DNA from: Alphaproteobacteria bacterium
GTDB taxonomy: Bacteria; Pseudomonadota; Alphaproteobacteria; GCA-2731375
DNA length: 45,383 bases
NCBI GenBank assembly: GCA_021776235.1
Contig: JAJFGG010000034.1
Span: 1 to 45,383, forward strand
Direction: 5' to 3'
Shown: positions 33,767 through 43,377 of the stretch, one piece after another
Numbering within the stretch: the stretch's first letter is position 1
Layout of the letters: each line of letters starts with the position of its first letter
The notes under the pieces: model-generated
Databases searched by the model: none
What the model was told of the DNA's origin: nothing
What the model saw: the letters and a program-made list of their open reading frames with translations, nothing else
Position numbers and translations under genes: made by a program

Positions 33767-35335
33767 TCAGGGCTGGCGCCGCTTGCCGGTTCGGCCGATC
33801 ATCCAGGCGGGCCCCACAGCCAAAAATGCGACTATGGAAATGGCCAGGAAGGTATCCTTGAAGGCCAGGGTGCTGGCCTGTGCCAGAACCATTTCCGAGA
33901 GATAATTCAGCGCACCCGCCTTCTGAATGGTTTCCGGCAGGCCCGTACCGGCCAGCAGGTGCTGGACATCGCTCAGAAGGGTCATGGTCGTTTCATTGGC
34001 CCAGGTCTGGGTGTCGGTAAACGCCTCGCTGTGGTACTGGGCACGTTGCAGAAAGAATGCCGTCAGCAGGGTAATACCCAGGCCGCCGCCAAAGTTGCGG
34101 AAGAAGGTTGCGTTGGAAGCGGCCCGCGCCAGCTTGTCCGCCGGAACCGCCCGCAACGCGGCGATACTAAGGGATGGAATGGCCAGGCTGAGGCCAAGAC
34201 GGTTCACGGCGGTGTAGGCCACCATGGCCCAAAACGTCGTGTTCACATCGACCACCCGGATCATGAAAAACCCGACACCGAATATCAACAAACCGGTCGA
34301 AATCGGGATATGGGCCGGCATGGAATCGGTAATGCGCCCCGAAAGCGGAAAGAATATCATCATCACCACGCCCCCCGTGGCCAGCAGCAGGCCAGCGCGG
34401 GTGGCGCTGTAATCCTGGATGGTCTGCACGAAAATTGGGATGAAGTAGCCGGAGGCAAAAAGCCCGGCGCCAAAGACAAAACCCGCCAGCATGGTCAGGG
34501 CGAACTGGGTGTTTCGAAACAGACTGAGATCAAGCAGGGGGTAGGGCGCGCGCAGTTCCCAGAGAATGAAGGCGACGAGACCCGCCGCGCTGCCGCACAG
34601 CAGGTAGATTACCGAATCCGCATCCCAGCCGGCGCGCGGCCCGTTGGAAATGGCGTTAAAGGCGGTGAAGACAATGAATACGATCAGGATCAGACCGATC
34701 CAATCGAAGGCCGGGAGGTGCTTCGCCAGTTTTTTCGTTGGCATGAACACCATGCCCATCATCATTGCCGGGGCGCAGAACGGCAGCGGCAGGAAGAACA
34801 GATAGCGCCACGAGATAGTATCGATGGCGATGCCGCCTACGATGGGGCCGAAGGTCGGGGCCAGGACACTGACCAGGCCCTGGATTCCGATCGCCATGCC
34901 GCGCCGCTCGGGCGGAAAAACGCTGAACATGGTGTACATGGCCAGGGGCTGTCCCACGCCGTTTGCCGCCCCCTGCAGAATGCGGCCAACGATCAGCATG
35001 TCCATATTCGGTGCCGTGGCACTTAGGACCGAACCAATTCCGAACACTGTCAGGATCGCAATGAAGGTGATGCGTTGGCCCAGCACTTCAATCAGCCAGG
35101 AACTGACCAACATGGAGGCTGACATGGTGGCGAGAAAACCCGTTGCCATCCATTGCGCCTGGTCCAGGCCCACCCCGAACGCCCCGATCACCGAAGGAAC
35201 GGCGACGTTGACCATGGACGAAGCCAGACCCATGGCGATGCCCCCTGACATCACCGTCAAGGTCACCAGCCAGACATAATGCGGCCCGAAGCGTTCCGAT
35301 AACGCCGCCCCGTCCATGCTGGCGGTCGCGCTCAT
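33767..35335 (-). CDS. DHA2-family (EmrB/QacA type) MFS multidrug exporter, second copy
   Basis: This 522-residue protein with about 14 transmembrane helices starts at ATG 35335. It is collinear with the exporter at 5526-7097: the same opening (SERFGPHYVW against LARYGPSYRW), MVNVAVPSVIGAFGV, AQWMATGFL, GRILQGAANGVGQP in helix 4, GPIVGG motif C, and SWRYLFFLPLP. Conserved internal spacing and C-terminal ends (LAFKDTFLAIS against LGFKDGFLIIA) show the two are paralogues from one subfamily. It lies 123 bases upstream of the GFA gene on the same strand. No fusion-protein partner is adjacent. The substrate is unknown. Confidence 0.93.
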   Translation of the reverse strand: MSATASMDGAALSERFGPHYVWLVTLTVMSGGIAMGLASSMVNVAVPSVIGAFGVGLDQAQWMATGFLATMSASMLVSSWLIEVLGQRITFIAILTVFGIGSVLSATAPNMDMLIVGRILQGAANGVGQPLAMYTMFSVFPPERRGMAIGIQGLVSVLAPTFGPIVGGIAIDTISWRYLFFLPLPFCAPAMMMGMVFMPTKKLAKHLPAFDWIGLILIVFIVFTAFNAISNGPRAGWDADSVIYLLCGSAAGLVAFILWELRAPYPLLDLSLFRNTQFALTMLAGFVFGAGLFASGYFIPIFVQTIQDYSATRAGLLLATGGVVMMIFFPLSGRITDSMPAHIPISTGLLIFGVGFFMIRVVDVNTTFWAMVAYTAVNRLGLSLAIPSLSIAALRAVPADKLARAASNATFFRNFGGGLGITLLTAFFLQRAQYHSEAFTDTQTWANETTMTLLSDVQHLLAGTGLPETIQKAGALNYLSEMVLAQASTLAFKDTFLAISIVAFLAVGPAWMIGRTGKRRQP

Positions 35336-35752
35336 CGTGCCCCCAATCGGGGTTTCGAATGTTTGGGATCTACCGGGGCGGGCATAGCTCTATGAACCGA
35401 GATTTCTGAAGTAAGGGCGTATCCGATCACGAGTTGGCAGGCTGTTTGGCAAGTATCCTATAGTTTCGCCCTCGGCTGGAGTCTTATTGCGGACTGAATT
35501 TGGTGAGCCGCCGTGAAATTCCCCAACCCGTTCATGCGCCCTCATTTTTTCCGCGCAATGTTTACGGACCCGCGCCAATTGCCAACCGGTTACATTTTGT
35601 AGAAGAGGGCTGCAATAAAGCTTGTCACCGCGGCTTCCAGTATGATGTTCGTGGGTACTTCGTATCAAGGAATGCTGGTATATTTCAAGAGATGCTGGTG
35701 TCGAATGGAGCGAACCGCAAATATCCTGAGCGCGCTGTCTCCCGCATGCCGA
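35336..35752. other. Intergenic region between two minus-strand genes
   Basis: About 417 bases lie between the sulfatase stop and the DHA2 start. Open frames of up to 96 codons on either strand show no family character. The base composition is less GC-rich than the flanks. The promoter of the exporter should be here, but no boxes are convincing. Confidence 0.35.
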
Positions 35753-37315
35753 TCACGCGAGCCGTCTTGCCCGCGGGCTTTCGTCCATGAGAGCGGCCAG
35801 TTGATGCGCCAGGCGCAGAGACATTCGTGCCTTCACCTCGCTATGCTCCGCACTGTCCCACAGATTCCGGGCTTCGTCGGGGTCCGTCTTAAGATCGTAC
35901 AGTTCACCCCAGTCGTGGCCCTGGTAGATTGTCATGCGGTAGCGCTCGTCGATCAGCGAGCGGACACGCGCCGGTGTTTCGAAACCCAACCGCGGGCCGC
36001 TATCGTTGTATTCGATCAGCAGGTCATCCCGCAGTTCGGCCGAGCCGTTCAGGTTGCCTAGGAAGCTCTTGCCCTGGAGGCCGGCATAGGGCTCGAGGCC
36101 GGCGCGTTCGAGAATGGATGCCGACAGATCGATGGTCGATGCCAGCGCTTTGGTTCGCCGGGCATTTCTGTCGTCGGGATCCGACCAGATGAAGGGCACC
36201 CGGGTGATGCTGTCGAACGGCAATGCGCCTTTAAAGAGCATATTGAAGTCGCCGAGATAGTCGCCATGGTCGGCATTGAAACAGACCACGGTGTTGTCAT
36301 CGAGACCCTGTTGGCGCAGGCAATTCATGATCGCGCCGACCGCATCGTCGATGCATGTGATCATCCCGGCGGTCAGGGCCATGACCTGACGCAGTTCCTC
36401 GTCGCTCGCCATCATCGCCGTTTCCGGCGTCGTCTGCGAGCCGCCACCCTGCCATTGCTCGTGGAGCCAGCGCATCGGTGGTACCGGGTTGCGATGTGCC
36501 CCGTAGGGCAGGCGGATCTCGAAGTCCTCCGGCCGGTACATGTCCCAATAGCGCCCGGGCGGATTGAACGGGTGATGCGGGTCGGGGAAGGAGACGAAGG
36601 CGAAGAAAGGCTGCTCCTGTTCCCCGCGCGCCGCTAAATAGTCGATCGTACGATCGCGGACATAGGCGGTCGGATAGAGCGCCTCGGGGATGGGCGTGCG
36701 ATAGGCCTGCGGGCAGGAGTAGTTATGCGCCAGCTGGTTGGCGCCATCCCACAGTTCCTGCCAGTTCTCCGCGCGCTCGCGAAACCATTGCTCGTAGTGG
36801 CCGCCGCAACGGTCGCCGTGCCGGGTGACCACATCGACATGCTGAAAGCCGTAATAGGGTGTGTCAAATTCGTAGCGCCCGTCGGCCTTGTAACGCCCAG
36901 GCTCCTCTTGACTGTAGTCGTCGTCAATTTGCCGCCAGGCTTCGTCGTAGGCACCCGGATCGTCGGGGACCGGCATCAGCGGCGCCCTGCCGGTGAAGGG
37001 CTGCAGATGGCTCTTGCCGATGCTGGCCGTATGGTAGCCAGCCTGCGCCAGCAGGTCGACGAAGGTAACCGCCGACCTCGGCAGGACGCAGCCGTTGTAG
37101 CGCAGACCATGCACAGTTGGATAGCGGCCGGTCAGCAACGAGGCCCGGTTCGGCATGCAGACCGGCGAGGCAACGTAAAAATTATCGAACACCGCCCCCT
37201 GGTCCGCGATGGCGTCGATGTGGGGCGTCCGAAGCACAGGATGGCCATAACATCCAAGCCAGTCCGCGCGCTGCTGATCCGTGATAAAGAACAGAAAATT
37301 CGGGCGGTCGTTCAT
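35753..37315 (-). CDS. Sulfatase-family hydrolase (choline-sulfatase/phosphonate monoester hydrolase-like)
   Basis: This is a 520-residue protein. Two ATGs stand side by side at 37318 and 37315; GGAGGA directly before them favours the second. The metal site begins with NFLFFITDQQRADWLGCYG. The formylglycine precursor is C53 in VCMPNRASLLTGRYP, matching C-x-P-x-R, so activity needs a maturase. HGDYLGDFNMLFKG supplies the second metal cluster, and DPHHPFNPPGRYW matches phosphonate monoester hydrolase-type members. It cleaves sulfate or phosphonate esters. No signal peptide is evident, so it is cytoplasmic. It is 31 bases downstream of sthA and likely shares its transcript. Confidence 0.92.
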   Translation of the reverse strand: MNDRPNFLFFITDQQRADWLGCYGHPVLRTPHIDAIADQGAVFDNFYVASPVCMPNRASLLTGRYPTVHGLRYNGCVLPRSAVTFVDLLAQAGYHTASIGKSHLQPFTGRAPLMPVPDDPGAYDEAWRQIDDDYSQEEPGRYKADGRYEFDTPYYGFQHVDVVTRHGDRCGGHYEQWFRERAENWQELWDGANQLAHNYSCPQAYRTPIPEALYPTAYVRDRTIDYLAARGEQEQPFFAFVSFPDPHHPFNPPGRYWDMYRPEDFEIRLPYGAHRNPVPPMRWLHEQWQGGGSQTTPETAMMASDEELRQVMALTAGMITCIDDAVGAIMNCLRQQGLDDNTVVCFNADHGDYLGDFNMLFKGALPFDSITRVPFIWSDPDDRNARRTKALASTIDLSASILERAGLEPYAGLQGKSFLGNLNGSAELRDDLLIEYNDSGPRLGFETPARVRSLIDERYRMTIYQGHDWGELYDLKTDPDEARNLWDSAEHSEVKARMSLRLAHQLAALMDESPRARRLA

Positions 37316-37346
37316 CATTCCTCCGCAATTGTTGTGCCCTGGACGA

Positions 37347-38750
37347 CTAGCCCATCCGGTTGATGCCATCGAAAGCCGCGGTTTTGTAGCATTCAGCAAG
37401 GGTCGGATAGTTGAACACCGTATCGACAAAATAGTCGATGGTGCCACCCAACTTCAAAACCGCCTGGCCAATATGAATGAGCTCCGAGGCCCCTTCGCCC
37501 AATATTGCAATGCCGAGTAACTCGCGCGTGTCGAGATGGAACAGCAGTTTCAGCATTCCCACGGTGTCGCCAAGTATCTGCCCCCGGGAAATCTCCTTGT
37601 AGGCCGCTTTGCCGACCTCGTATGGAACGCCTGCTTCGGTCAGTTCTTCCTCGCTGCGGCCGACAATGGAAATTTCGGGAATTGTGTAGATGCCATAGGG
37701 TAACTGGTTTGGCACGCTCTCGGCCGGCTGGCCGAAGGCATGACAGGATGCAAGGCGGCCCTGTTCCATGGATGTCGATGCCAGGCTGGGAAAACCGATC
37801 ACGTCGCCAACGGCGTAGATGTGGGGCACCGAGGTCTGGAAATTCTCGTTCACCTTTATCAGACCGCGATCGATGGTTTCCAGATTGGCAGCGGCCAGGT
37901 TCAACACCTCGGTCGCTCCGGAACGGCCAATACTATACAGGGCGCATTCCGTTTGGATCTGTTTGCCGCTGCCAAGAAGCACCCGCACCTTGTCCCCCAG
38001 GTCGTCCGTAAACCGTTCCAACCCGGTTACTTCCTCGCCCAGACGCAGGGTCATGCGGTTCTGTCTCATTTGGTAGACCAGAGTGTCGATAATTTCGTGA
38101 TCAACGAAATCCAGCAGTCGCGGCCGCTTGTCCACGACCGTCACCCGTACGCCAAGGGCGGCGAAAATAGTACCGTATTCCAGCCCAATCACGCCCGCGC
38201 CTATGATCACCAACGAGCGCGGCAGCTGTTGCAAATTCAGAACGTCGTCCGAAGTGAATATTCGCTGGCCGTCAAAATCCACATGGTTGTCCCTGGTCGT
38301 GGTCGTGCCCACCGCGATGATGATGTTATCCGCGGTGACATCCCAATTGCCATGCCCGTCCAGACCTGACAAACGCACCGTATTCGGATCGACGAAACTG
38401 GCCTCCGCATTCAGCAACTCCACATGGTTGCGCTGCAATTGATGCCGATTGACATCCAGCTCATGGGCGATGACGTTGTCGGTGCGGACAAACAGGTCGG
38501 CCATGGATATGTCTTTCTTGACCCGGTAAGAGGCACCGTAAATGTTGCGCTCACGGTAACCTGACAGGTGCAACACCGCCTCGCGCAGAGTCTTCGACGG
38601 TATGGTGCCGGTGTTGATGCAGGCGCCGCCAACCACCGCCTTATGCTCCACCACGACAGTTTTCTTGCCCAGCTTGGCGGCCTGGATCGCTGCCCGATGC
38701 CCCGCGGGTCCAGATCCCAAGACCAGCATTTCATAGTCTCGTTCCGACAT
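37347..38750 (-). CDS. sthA: Soluble pyridine nucleotide transhydrogenase
   Basis: This 467-residue protein, close to the 466 of E. coli SthA, starts at ATG 38750 after AGGGG. The FAD loop is LGSGPAGHRAAIQAAKLG. The signature GGACINTGTIPSKTLREA keeps the first redox cysteine (C44) but has threonine where dihydrolipoamide dehydrogenase has the second, which distinguishes STH. The NAD loop is IIGAGVIGLEYGTIF, and the C-terminal dimer interface with FNYPTLAECYK is intact. It transfers hydride between NADPH and NAD+ and is cytoplasmic. The sulfatase gene follows closely. The gene lies 238 bases downstream of the LLM gene on the same strand. Confidence 0.93.
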   Translation of the reverse strand: MSERDYEMLVLGSGPAGHRAAIQAAKLGKKTVVVEHKAVVGGACINTGTIPSKTLREAVLHLSGYRERNIYGASYRVKKDISMADLFVRTDNVIAHELDVNRHQLQRNHVELLNAEASFVDPNTVRLSGLDGHGNWDVTADNIIIAVGTTTTRDNHVDFDGQRIFTSDDVLNLQQLPRSLVIIGAGVIGLEYGTIFAALGVRVTVVDKRPRLLDFVDHEIIDTLVYQMRQNRMTLRLGEEVTGLERFTDDLGDKVRVLLGSGKQIQTECALYSIGRSGATEVLNLAAANLETIDRGLIKVNENFQTSVPHIYAVGDVIGFPSLASTSMEQGRLASCHAFGQPAESVPNQLPYGIYTIPEISIVGRSEEELTEAGVPYEVGKAAYKEISRGQILGDTVGMLKLLFHLDTRELLGIAILGEGASELIHIGQAVLKLGGTIDYFVDTVFNYPTLAECYKTAAFDGINRMG

Positions 38751-38988
38751 TGTTCGCCCCTTTTCTGCTACATGCCGGCCCGGGTTCCACAGGGATATAT
38801 GCCATGGGCCTTCGCCAAACAGTTCCAAATGCCGCGAAACTCTACTTTGAATGATCGCTTATGGAAAATCTATTCCCCTGGCAGATATACTGTGAGGGAC
38901 AGGCGCCGGTCTAACCGCCATGGCGAGTGTCACCTGCGCCAATCCGGGCCGCTCGCTTTTGCAATAGAGGATATTTGCTACATCTGGT

Positions 38989-39915
38989 CTAGGAAATGCC
39001 CCTTCGCAGTACCGGGGCTACCTGCTCCGCCAGGCAGCGCAGGTGGCTGTGGTCGAGGCTCGGTACGGCAAGCATCAGATGGCTGATGCCGGCATCCACT
39101 TGCTCGCGCAGACGGCTGCTCACCTCGTCGGCCGATCCGAAGATCGCGTTGTTGTCGACATCATAGTCCGGTCCATAATAACCATGCAGAAAACCGGCGA
39201 TGGCGGCACGGGCCCGGGCCCGATCATCATCGACCGCGACATAGAGCAGCCGCCCGAAGGTCAGATCATCCGGATCCTTACCCGCCGCCGCCGCCCCCTG
39301 ACGCGCGGTATCCCGGCCACGCCGGAAGTCTTCGAGGGAGCCGAAGGGCGCCATGATCCAGCCATCGCCCAATTCTCCGGCCCGGCGCACCGCCGCCTCC
39401 ACGACACCGCCAATGAGCATTGGCACCGGGGCCGCCGGCCTGATCGTGGCCCCATGCAGGGGAAAGAACGCACCGTCGCGCTCAACTTCTTCGCCGCCAA
39501 GCAATGTCTTCAACACCGCCACGCTTTCCCGAAATATGGCAACCCTTCGATCCATGGGTACACCCAGGGCGTGGTATTCCTCGACCCGGCCGCCAAGGGA
39601 AAGGCCGAGCGCCAGCCTGCCACCGGAAAGATGCTGCAGGGTCGAGACCTGGCGGGCAACCACCGGGGCCTGGCGCAGGTTCAGCACCATGACGGCGGTG
39701 CCCAATAGGATTCTGCTGGTGCTGGCCGCCGCCCAGGACAGCAGAACCAGTGAATCCGCCAGGGCCGCGGGATGAAAGATACGGTCCTCGAGCCAGATCG
39801 CATCAAAGCCCAATGCCTCAACCTGCCTGAAATATGCGGCGTAGGCCGGCCCGTCGTCCAGGGACGAGACCGATACACTGGGCACGTGAATGCCGATCGA
39901 TAGTTCTTTCCGCAC
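38989..39915 (-). CDS. LLM-class flavin-dependent oxidoreductase
   Basis: This is a 308-residue protein. The GTG at 39915 is chosen because AAAGGA lies eight bases upstream and the family begins close to IGIHVPS; the frame is open to 40002. A luciferase-like TIM barrel is visible: FDAIWLEDRIFHPAALADSLVLLSWAA, then GTAVMVLNLRQAPVVARQVSTL and LSGGRLALGLSLGGRVEEYHALG. The C-terminal half carries PVPMLIGG. Members use FMN or F420 to oxidise alkanes, alcohols or sulfonates. F420 use would fit the DDN-family protein encoded at 43378, but nothing in the sequence proves it. The gene is divergent from the PhyH-family gene. Confidence 0.88.
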   Translation of the reverse strand: MRKELSIGIHVPSVSVSSLDDGPAYAAYFRQVEALGFDAIWLEDRIFHPAALADSLVLLSWAAASTSRILLGTAVMVLNLRQAPVVARQVSTLQHLSGGRLALGLSLGGRVEEYHALGVPMDRRVAIFRESVAVLKTLLGGEEVERDGAFFPLHGATIRPAAPVPMLIGGVVEAAVRRAGELGDGWIMAPFGSLEDFRRGRDTARQGAAAAGKDPDDLTFGRLLYVAVDDDRARARAAIAGFLHGYYGPDYDVDNNAIFGSADEVSSRLREQVDAGISHLMLAVPSLDHSHLRCLAEQVAPVLRRGIS

Positions 39916-40027
39916 CTGTCTATCCTTTGCAGCAATGACCTTTGGCATTATCCAGTTGCCGGCGTGGTCGTACAAGGCAACCATATGCGCTAACATCGTC
40001 AACCGGCATTCAGGGAGGTGATCAGCG

Positions 40028-41188
40028 GTGACGATCCAGGAAGACCCATTTCCCGTCGACTATGGCGAGGACAGCGATGCCATGGCGGCCTATCTGCGGG
40101 CCGGCGAGGAAAGAGCATACGCCTTGGGCAACCGCGGCCCGGTGCGCTATGACGCCGGCGGCACGCTGCACGGGGATATTCTGGAAGCCTATTGGCGCTG
40201 CGGCTTTTATGTCTTCGAAGGCGTGCTGGGCGCCGAGGAACTGGCCGACATCGAAGCGGACATCGCCAATATCAGGGAGCGGTTGCCGCGGCAGAAAGGT
40301 TCGCCCCTCGATGCCAAGGGACGGCCCGCCCTGGGGGCTGATTGCCAGGCCCCCACATTGTTCTGGTCCAAACCCCTGGGTGATCCGTTCGGCGGCACCG
40401 ATCTGGCCAACGGCCGCCATCCGGTAAAAATGCTGGAGCCGACCCCGGCCCGGGACAGCCCGGAGGAAATCGTCTATCTGATCCTCGGTTCGCTGCAATT
40501 CTCCGATGCTTGCCTGCGCGCTTACGGCCACCCGGATTTGCTGGCCATCTCGGCCGGCATAAATGGCGACGATTTCGTGCCCTTCACCGATGCCATATTC
40601 ATCAAGGAACCGGGTCTGGGCGCCTCGGTCGCCTGGCACCAGGACGGCGTCACCCATTGGGACAGCGAGAGCTGGGACCAGGGCAGCCATGGCTTTAATA
40701 TCATGGCGCAGTTATACGGCTGCACGCCGGCGAACGGTGTCTGGGTGGTGCCCGGCACCCACAAGCTGGGCAAAGTGGATATCAGGGCGATGGTCGCGGC
40801 GGCCGGCTCGGAACGGCTGCCCGACGCCGTGCCCATCGTCTGCGGCCCCGGCGCCGTTGCCGTGACCAACCGTCAGGCCCTGCATGGTTCGTTCGCCAAC
40901 ACCTCAGCCGATTGGCGTGTGACCCTGAATTTCGGCTGTCACCGCCGCGCCTCGGTCCTCGGCGTGCAAGGCGGCGGTCTGCATAACGCGCCGGCGGTTT
41001 ATGACGCGGCCCGCATCCGCCAACGGGCCCGCCTGATCGCCTATGCCATCGACGCCCGGCGGCAACGTTTCCCCGCCGAGACGCCTTATGTCTATCAGCC
41101 GTTCGCGCAATCCGGCGACCGCTTCCCCTGGGACGAGAGCGCCCGGCGAAGCATGAAGGATTACAACCTGCTCGACCTGAGTATCTGA
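40028..41188 (+). CDS. Phytanoyl-CoA dioxygenase (PhyH)-family Fe(II)/2-oxoglutarate enzyme
   Basis: This 386-residue protein starts at GTG 40028 with GGGAGG upstream. The double-stranded beta-helix core carries the iron triad: H204 and D206 in WHQDGVTHWD and H286 in RQALHGSFANTS, with R297 in DWRVTLNF placed to bind 2-oxoglutarate. NGVWVVPGTHKLGK is another family motif. It hydroxylates a small substrate at the cost of 2-oxoglutarate and oxygen and is cytoplasmic. The substrate is not predictable; the family also includes hydroxylases of ectoine and natural products. It converges on gabD, whose succinate-semialdehyde-type activity is not obviously linked. Confidence 0.9.
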   Translation: MTIQEDPFPVDYGEDSDAMAAYLRAGEERAYALGNRGPVRYDAGGTLHGDILEAYWRCGFYVFEGVLGAEELADIEADIANIRERLPRQKGSPLDAKGRPALGADCQAPTLFWSKPLGDPFGGTDLANGRHPVKMLEPTPARDSPEEIVYLILGSLQFSDACLRAYGHPDLLAISAGINGDDFVPFTDAIFIKEPGLGASVAWHQDGVTHWDSESWDQGSHGFNIMAQLYGCTPANGVWVVPGTHKLGKVDIRAMVAAAGSERLPDAVPIVCGPGAVAVTNRQALHGSFANTSADWRVTLNFGCHRRASVLGVQGGGLHNAPAVYDAARIRQRARLIAYAIDARRQRFPAETPYVYQPFAQSGDRFPWDESARRSMKDYNLLDLSI

Positions 41189-41209
41189 AAGCGGGTTATG
41201 CCGACCCCT

Positions 41210-41234
41210 CCCGGCAGCCGGCTTTCGTGCCGGG
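41210..41234. terminator. Hairpin between convergent PhyH-family and gabD genes
   Basis: CCCGGCA (41210-41216) and TGCCGGG (41228-41234) pair perfectly around an 11-base loop, filling most of the 46-base space between two stop codons. No T-run follows on either strand, so termination in both directions is inferred mainly from position. Confidence 0.4.
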
Positions 41235-42692
41235 CTATTGATCGACCCCGCCGATGCACAGGTACTTGATCTCCACATAATCATCGATGCCGTATTTGGA
41301 GCCTTCCCGGCCCAGACCGGACTCCTTCATGCCGCCGAACGGGGCCACTTCGGTGGAAATGATGCCGGTGTTGATGCCGACGATGCCGTATTCCACGCCC
41401 TCGGAGACACGCCAGATGCGGCCGATGTCGCGGGCATAGAAATACGCGGCCAGGCCGAATTCCGTGTCGTTGGCCATGGCAATGGCCTCTGCCTCGTCCC
41501 TAAAGCGGAAGATCGGCGCCATGGGGCCGAAGGTCTCTTCCTTCGCGACCGCCATCTCGGGCGTGACGTCGGCGACGATGGTCGGTTGGAAAAAATTGCC
41601 GCCCAATTCGTGGCGGCCGCCGCCGACCACCACCCGGGCGCCCTTGGCCAGGGCGTCGGCGATATGCTCCTCGGTCTTGGCGACGGCGTTTTGATCAATC
41701 AGCGGGCCGATGACGACGCCATCGTCCACGCCACTGCCTACCTGCATGGCGGCGACGGCCGTGGCCAGTTTGTCCAGAAAGGCGTCATAAACATTGTCCT
41801 GCACCAACAGGCGGTTGGCGCAGACACAGGTTTGCCCGGCATTGCGGTACTTCGAGGCCATGGCGCCTTCCACCGCCGCATCCAGGTCGGCATCGTCAAA
41901 GACGATAAAGGGCGCGTTGCCGCCCAGTTCCATGGTCGCCTTTTTCACCGTATCGGCGCATTTCTTCATGAGCACCTTGCCGACTTCGGTGGAGCCGGTG
42001 AAGGTCAGTTTCCGCACGATCGGGTTTGCCGTCATCTCGTCGCCAATCTCGGCCGAGGCGCCGGCCAGAACCGAGATGACGCCCGCCGGCATGCCGGCCC
42101 GCTCGCTCAATTCGGCCAGGGCCAGGGCCGAGAACGGCGTCTGGCTGGCCGGTTTGACCACCATGGTGCAACCGGCGGCCAGCGCCGGGCCAACCTTGCG
42201 GGTGATCATGGCGGCGGGGAAGTTCCAGGGCGTAACGGCGCAACAAACCCCGATGGGTTCCTTCAGCACCACGATACGCTTGTCCGCCTGATGCGCCGGA
42301 ATGGTGTCGCCATACAGCCGCTTGCCCTCTTCCGCGAACCATTCGATGAAAGATGCGGCATAGGCGATCTCGCCCTTGGACTCGGCCAGGGGTTTGCCCT
42401 GTTCCAGGGTCATGATCAAGGCCAGATCGTCCACATGTTCGTGCATCAGGTTGAACCAGCGGCGCAGGATTTTGGCCCGCTCGCCCGCGGTCAGGGCCCG
42501 CCACGGGCCCAGGGCCTCGTTGGCCGCCTCGATCGCCCGGCGGGTTTCCGCCCGGCCCATGCGCGGAACGGTGCCAATGATCTCGCCCGTGGCCGGGTTA
42601 TCGACCTCGATTACACCACCGCCGTCGGCATCGCACCAGGCGCCAGCGATATAGTTCTGTTGACGAAACAGTTTTGCATCGTTGAGGTTCAT
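41235..42692 (-). CDS. gabD: Succinate-semialdehyde dehydrogenase family aldehyde dehydrogenase
   Basis: This 485-residue protein starts at ATG 42692 after AGGGAG. Aldehyde dehydrogenase motifs are complete: AVTPWNFPAAMITRK, FTGSTEVGKVLM, the general-base glutamate in MELGGNAPF, and the nucleophile cysteine in GQTCVCANR (about residue 287). GMKESGLGREGSKYGIDDY near the end is typical of GabD. It oxidises succinate semialdehyde to succinate with NAD(P)+, though relatives such as glutarate-semialdehyde dehydrogenase look very similar. It lies 37 bases downstream of the thioesterase gene and is probably co-transcribed with it. Confidence 0.9.
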   Translation of the reverse strand: MNLNDAKLFRQQNYIAGAWCDADGGGVIEVDNPATGEIIGTVPRMGRAETRRAIEAANEALGPWRALTAGERAKILRRWFNLMHEHVDDLALIMTLEQGKPLAESKGEIAYAASFIEWFAEEGKRLYGDTIPAHQADKRIVVLKEPIGVCCAVTPWNFPAAMITRKVGPALAAGCTMVVKPASQTPFSALALAELSERAGMPAGVISVLAGASAEIGDEMTANPIVRKLTFTGSTEVGKVLMKKCADTVKKATMELGGNAPFIVFDDADLDAAVEGAMASKYRNAGQTCVCANRLLVQDNVYDAFLDKLATAVAAMQVGSGVDDGVVIGPLIDQNAVAKTEEHIADALAKGARVVVGGGRHELGGNFFQPTIVADVTPEMAVAKEETFGPMAPIFRFRDEAEAIAMANDTEFGLAAYFYARDIGRIWRVSEGVEYGIVGINTGIISTEVAPFGGMKESGLGREGSKYGIDDYVEIKYLCIGGVDQ

Positions 42693-42729
42693 GGTTGCTC
42701 TCCCTGTTTGAAATGATCCGGATGGGCCG

Positions 42730-43203
42730 CTAGATAGTCTTTCCCTCGGTCATGACCGCCGCCGCGCCCGCGGCCCGGGCAAAGCGGGGATCGTTGGCGC
42801 TGGGCAGCTTCGCCAGGCCGTTGCAGCGCAACACCGGGCCGTCGGGTCCCACCATCAGGCCCGAGGCGAAACCCAGACGCCGGGTGGTATGGCGGAAATC
42901 GATTTCGCTGACCAGCCATTGATCCTTCAACGCCGGCTTCAGGAAATCGTAGCTCATTTGAATGGTCGGCGAGAAGGCCTCTGTTTTTGCCGCCAGCTGC
43001 ACATTGAAGCCCACCGCCATGTCCATCACGGTCATCATCATGCCGCCATGGCAAATGCCGGCCGGATTCATATGGTGCTCCTGGACGACGAAGCCCATGA
43101 CGCCGCGGTCGCCGTCGATCCGCCAATACAACGGCCCCACATGATTGACGAAGCCGTCGTCGAGGGTAAAGGGTTGAAAGCCTTCGGGTACGCCTGCCTG
43201 CAT
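42730..43203 (-). CDS. PaaI-like hotdog-fold thioesterase
   Basis: This is a 157-residue protein. The ATG at 43203 is chosen because AGGA lies upstream and the fold starts there; the frame is open to 43764, but its first 187 codons lie over the DDN gene on the other strand. The hotdog signature HHMNPAGICHGGMMMTVMD (about residue 45) contains the HGG turn and the acidic residue that activates water. It probably hydrolyses acyl-CoA thioesters and is a cytoplasmic tetramer. It is upstream of gabD by 37 bases, suggesting one operon. It is divergent from the DDN-family gene across about 170 bases. Confidence 0.88.
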   Translation of the reverse strand: MQAGVPEGFQPFTLDDGFVNHVGPLYWRIDGDRGVMGFVVQEHHMNPAGICHGGMMMTVMDMAVGFNVQLAAKTEAFSPTIQMSYDFLKPALKDQWLVSEIDFRHTTRRLGFASGLMVGPDGPVLRCNGLAKLPSANDPRFARAAGAAAVMTEGKTI

Positions 43204-43377
43204 GATCCTGGGTCTGACCTCTGTTTGCCTCCATGCACGCAACCGCCGGCGCGCAGGCCTACATACGGCGTTTTCGCAGCCCCGGGCAAGCCGCGATGGG
43301 GAGCTTGGTTTCCCGCGCCATGCCTGTATGGTGCTATGATTGGTTTTTGGCATTTGACATTCAGGTAGGGACATAAC

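Noticed and set aside
41238-42716. 492-residue plus-strand frame covering the whole gabD gene
   Set aside because: It is an antisense shadow at high GC. The minus strand has complete aldehyde dehydrogenase motifs.
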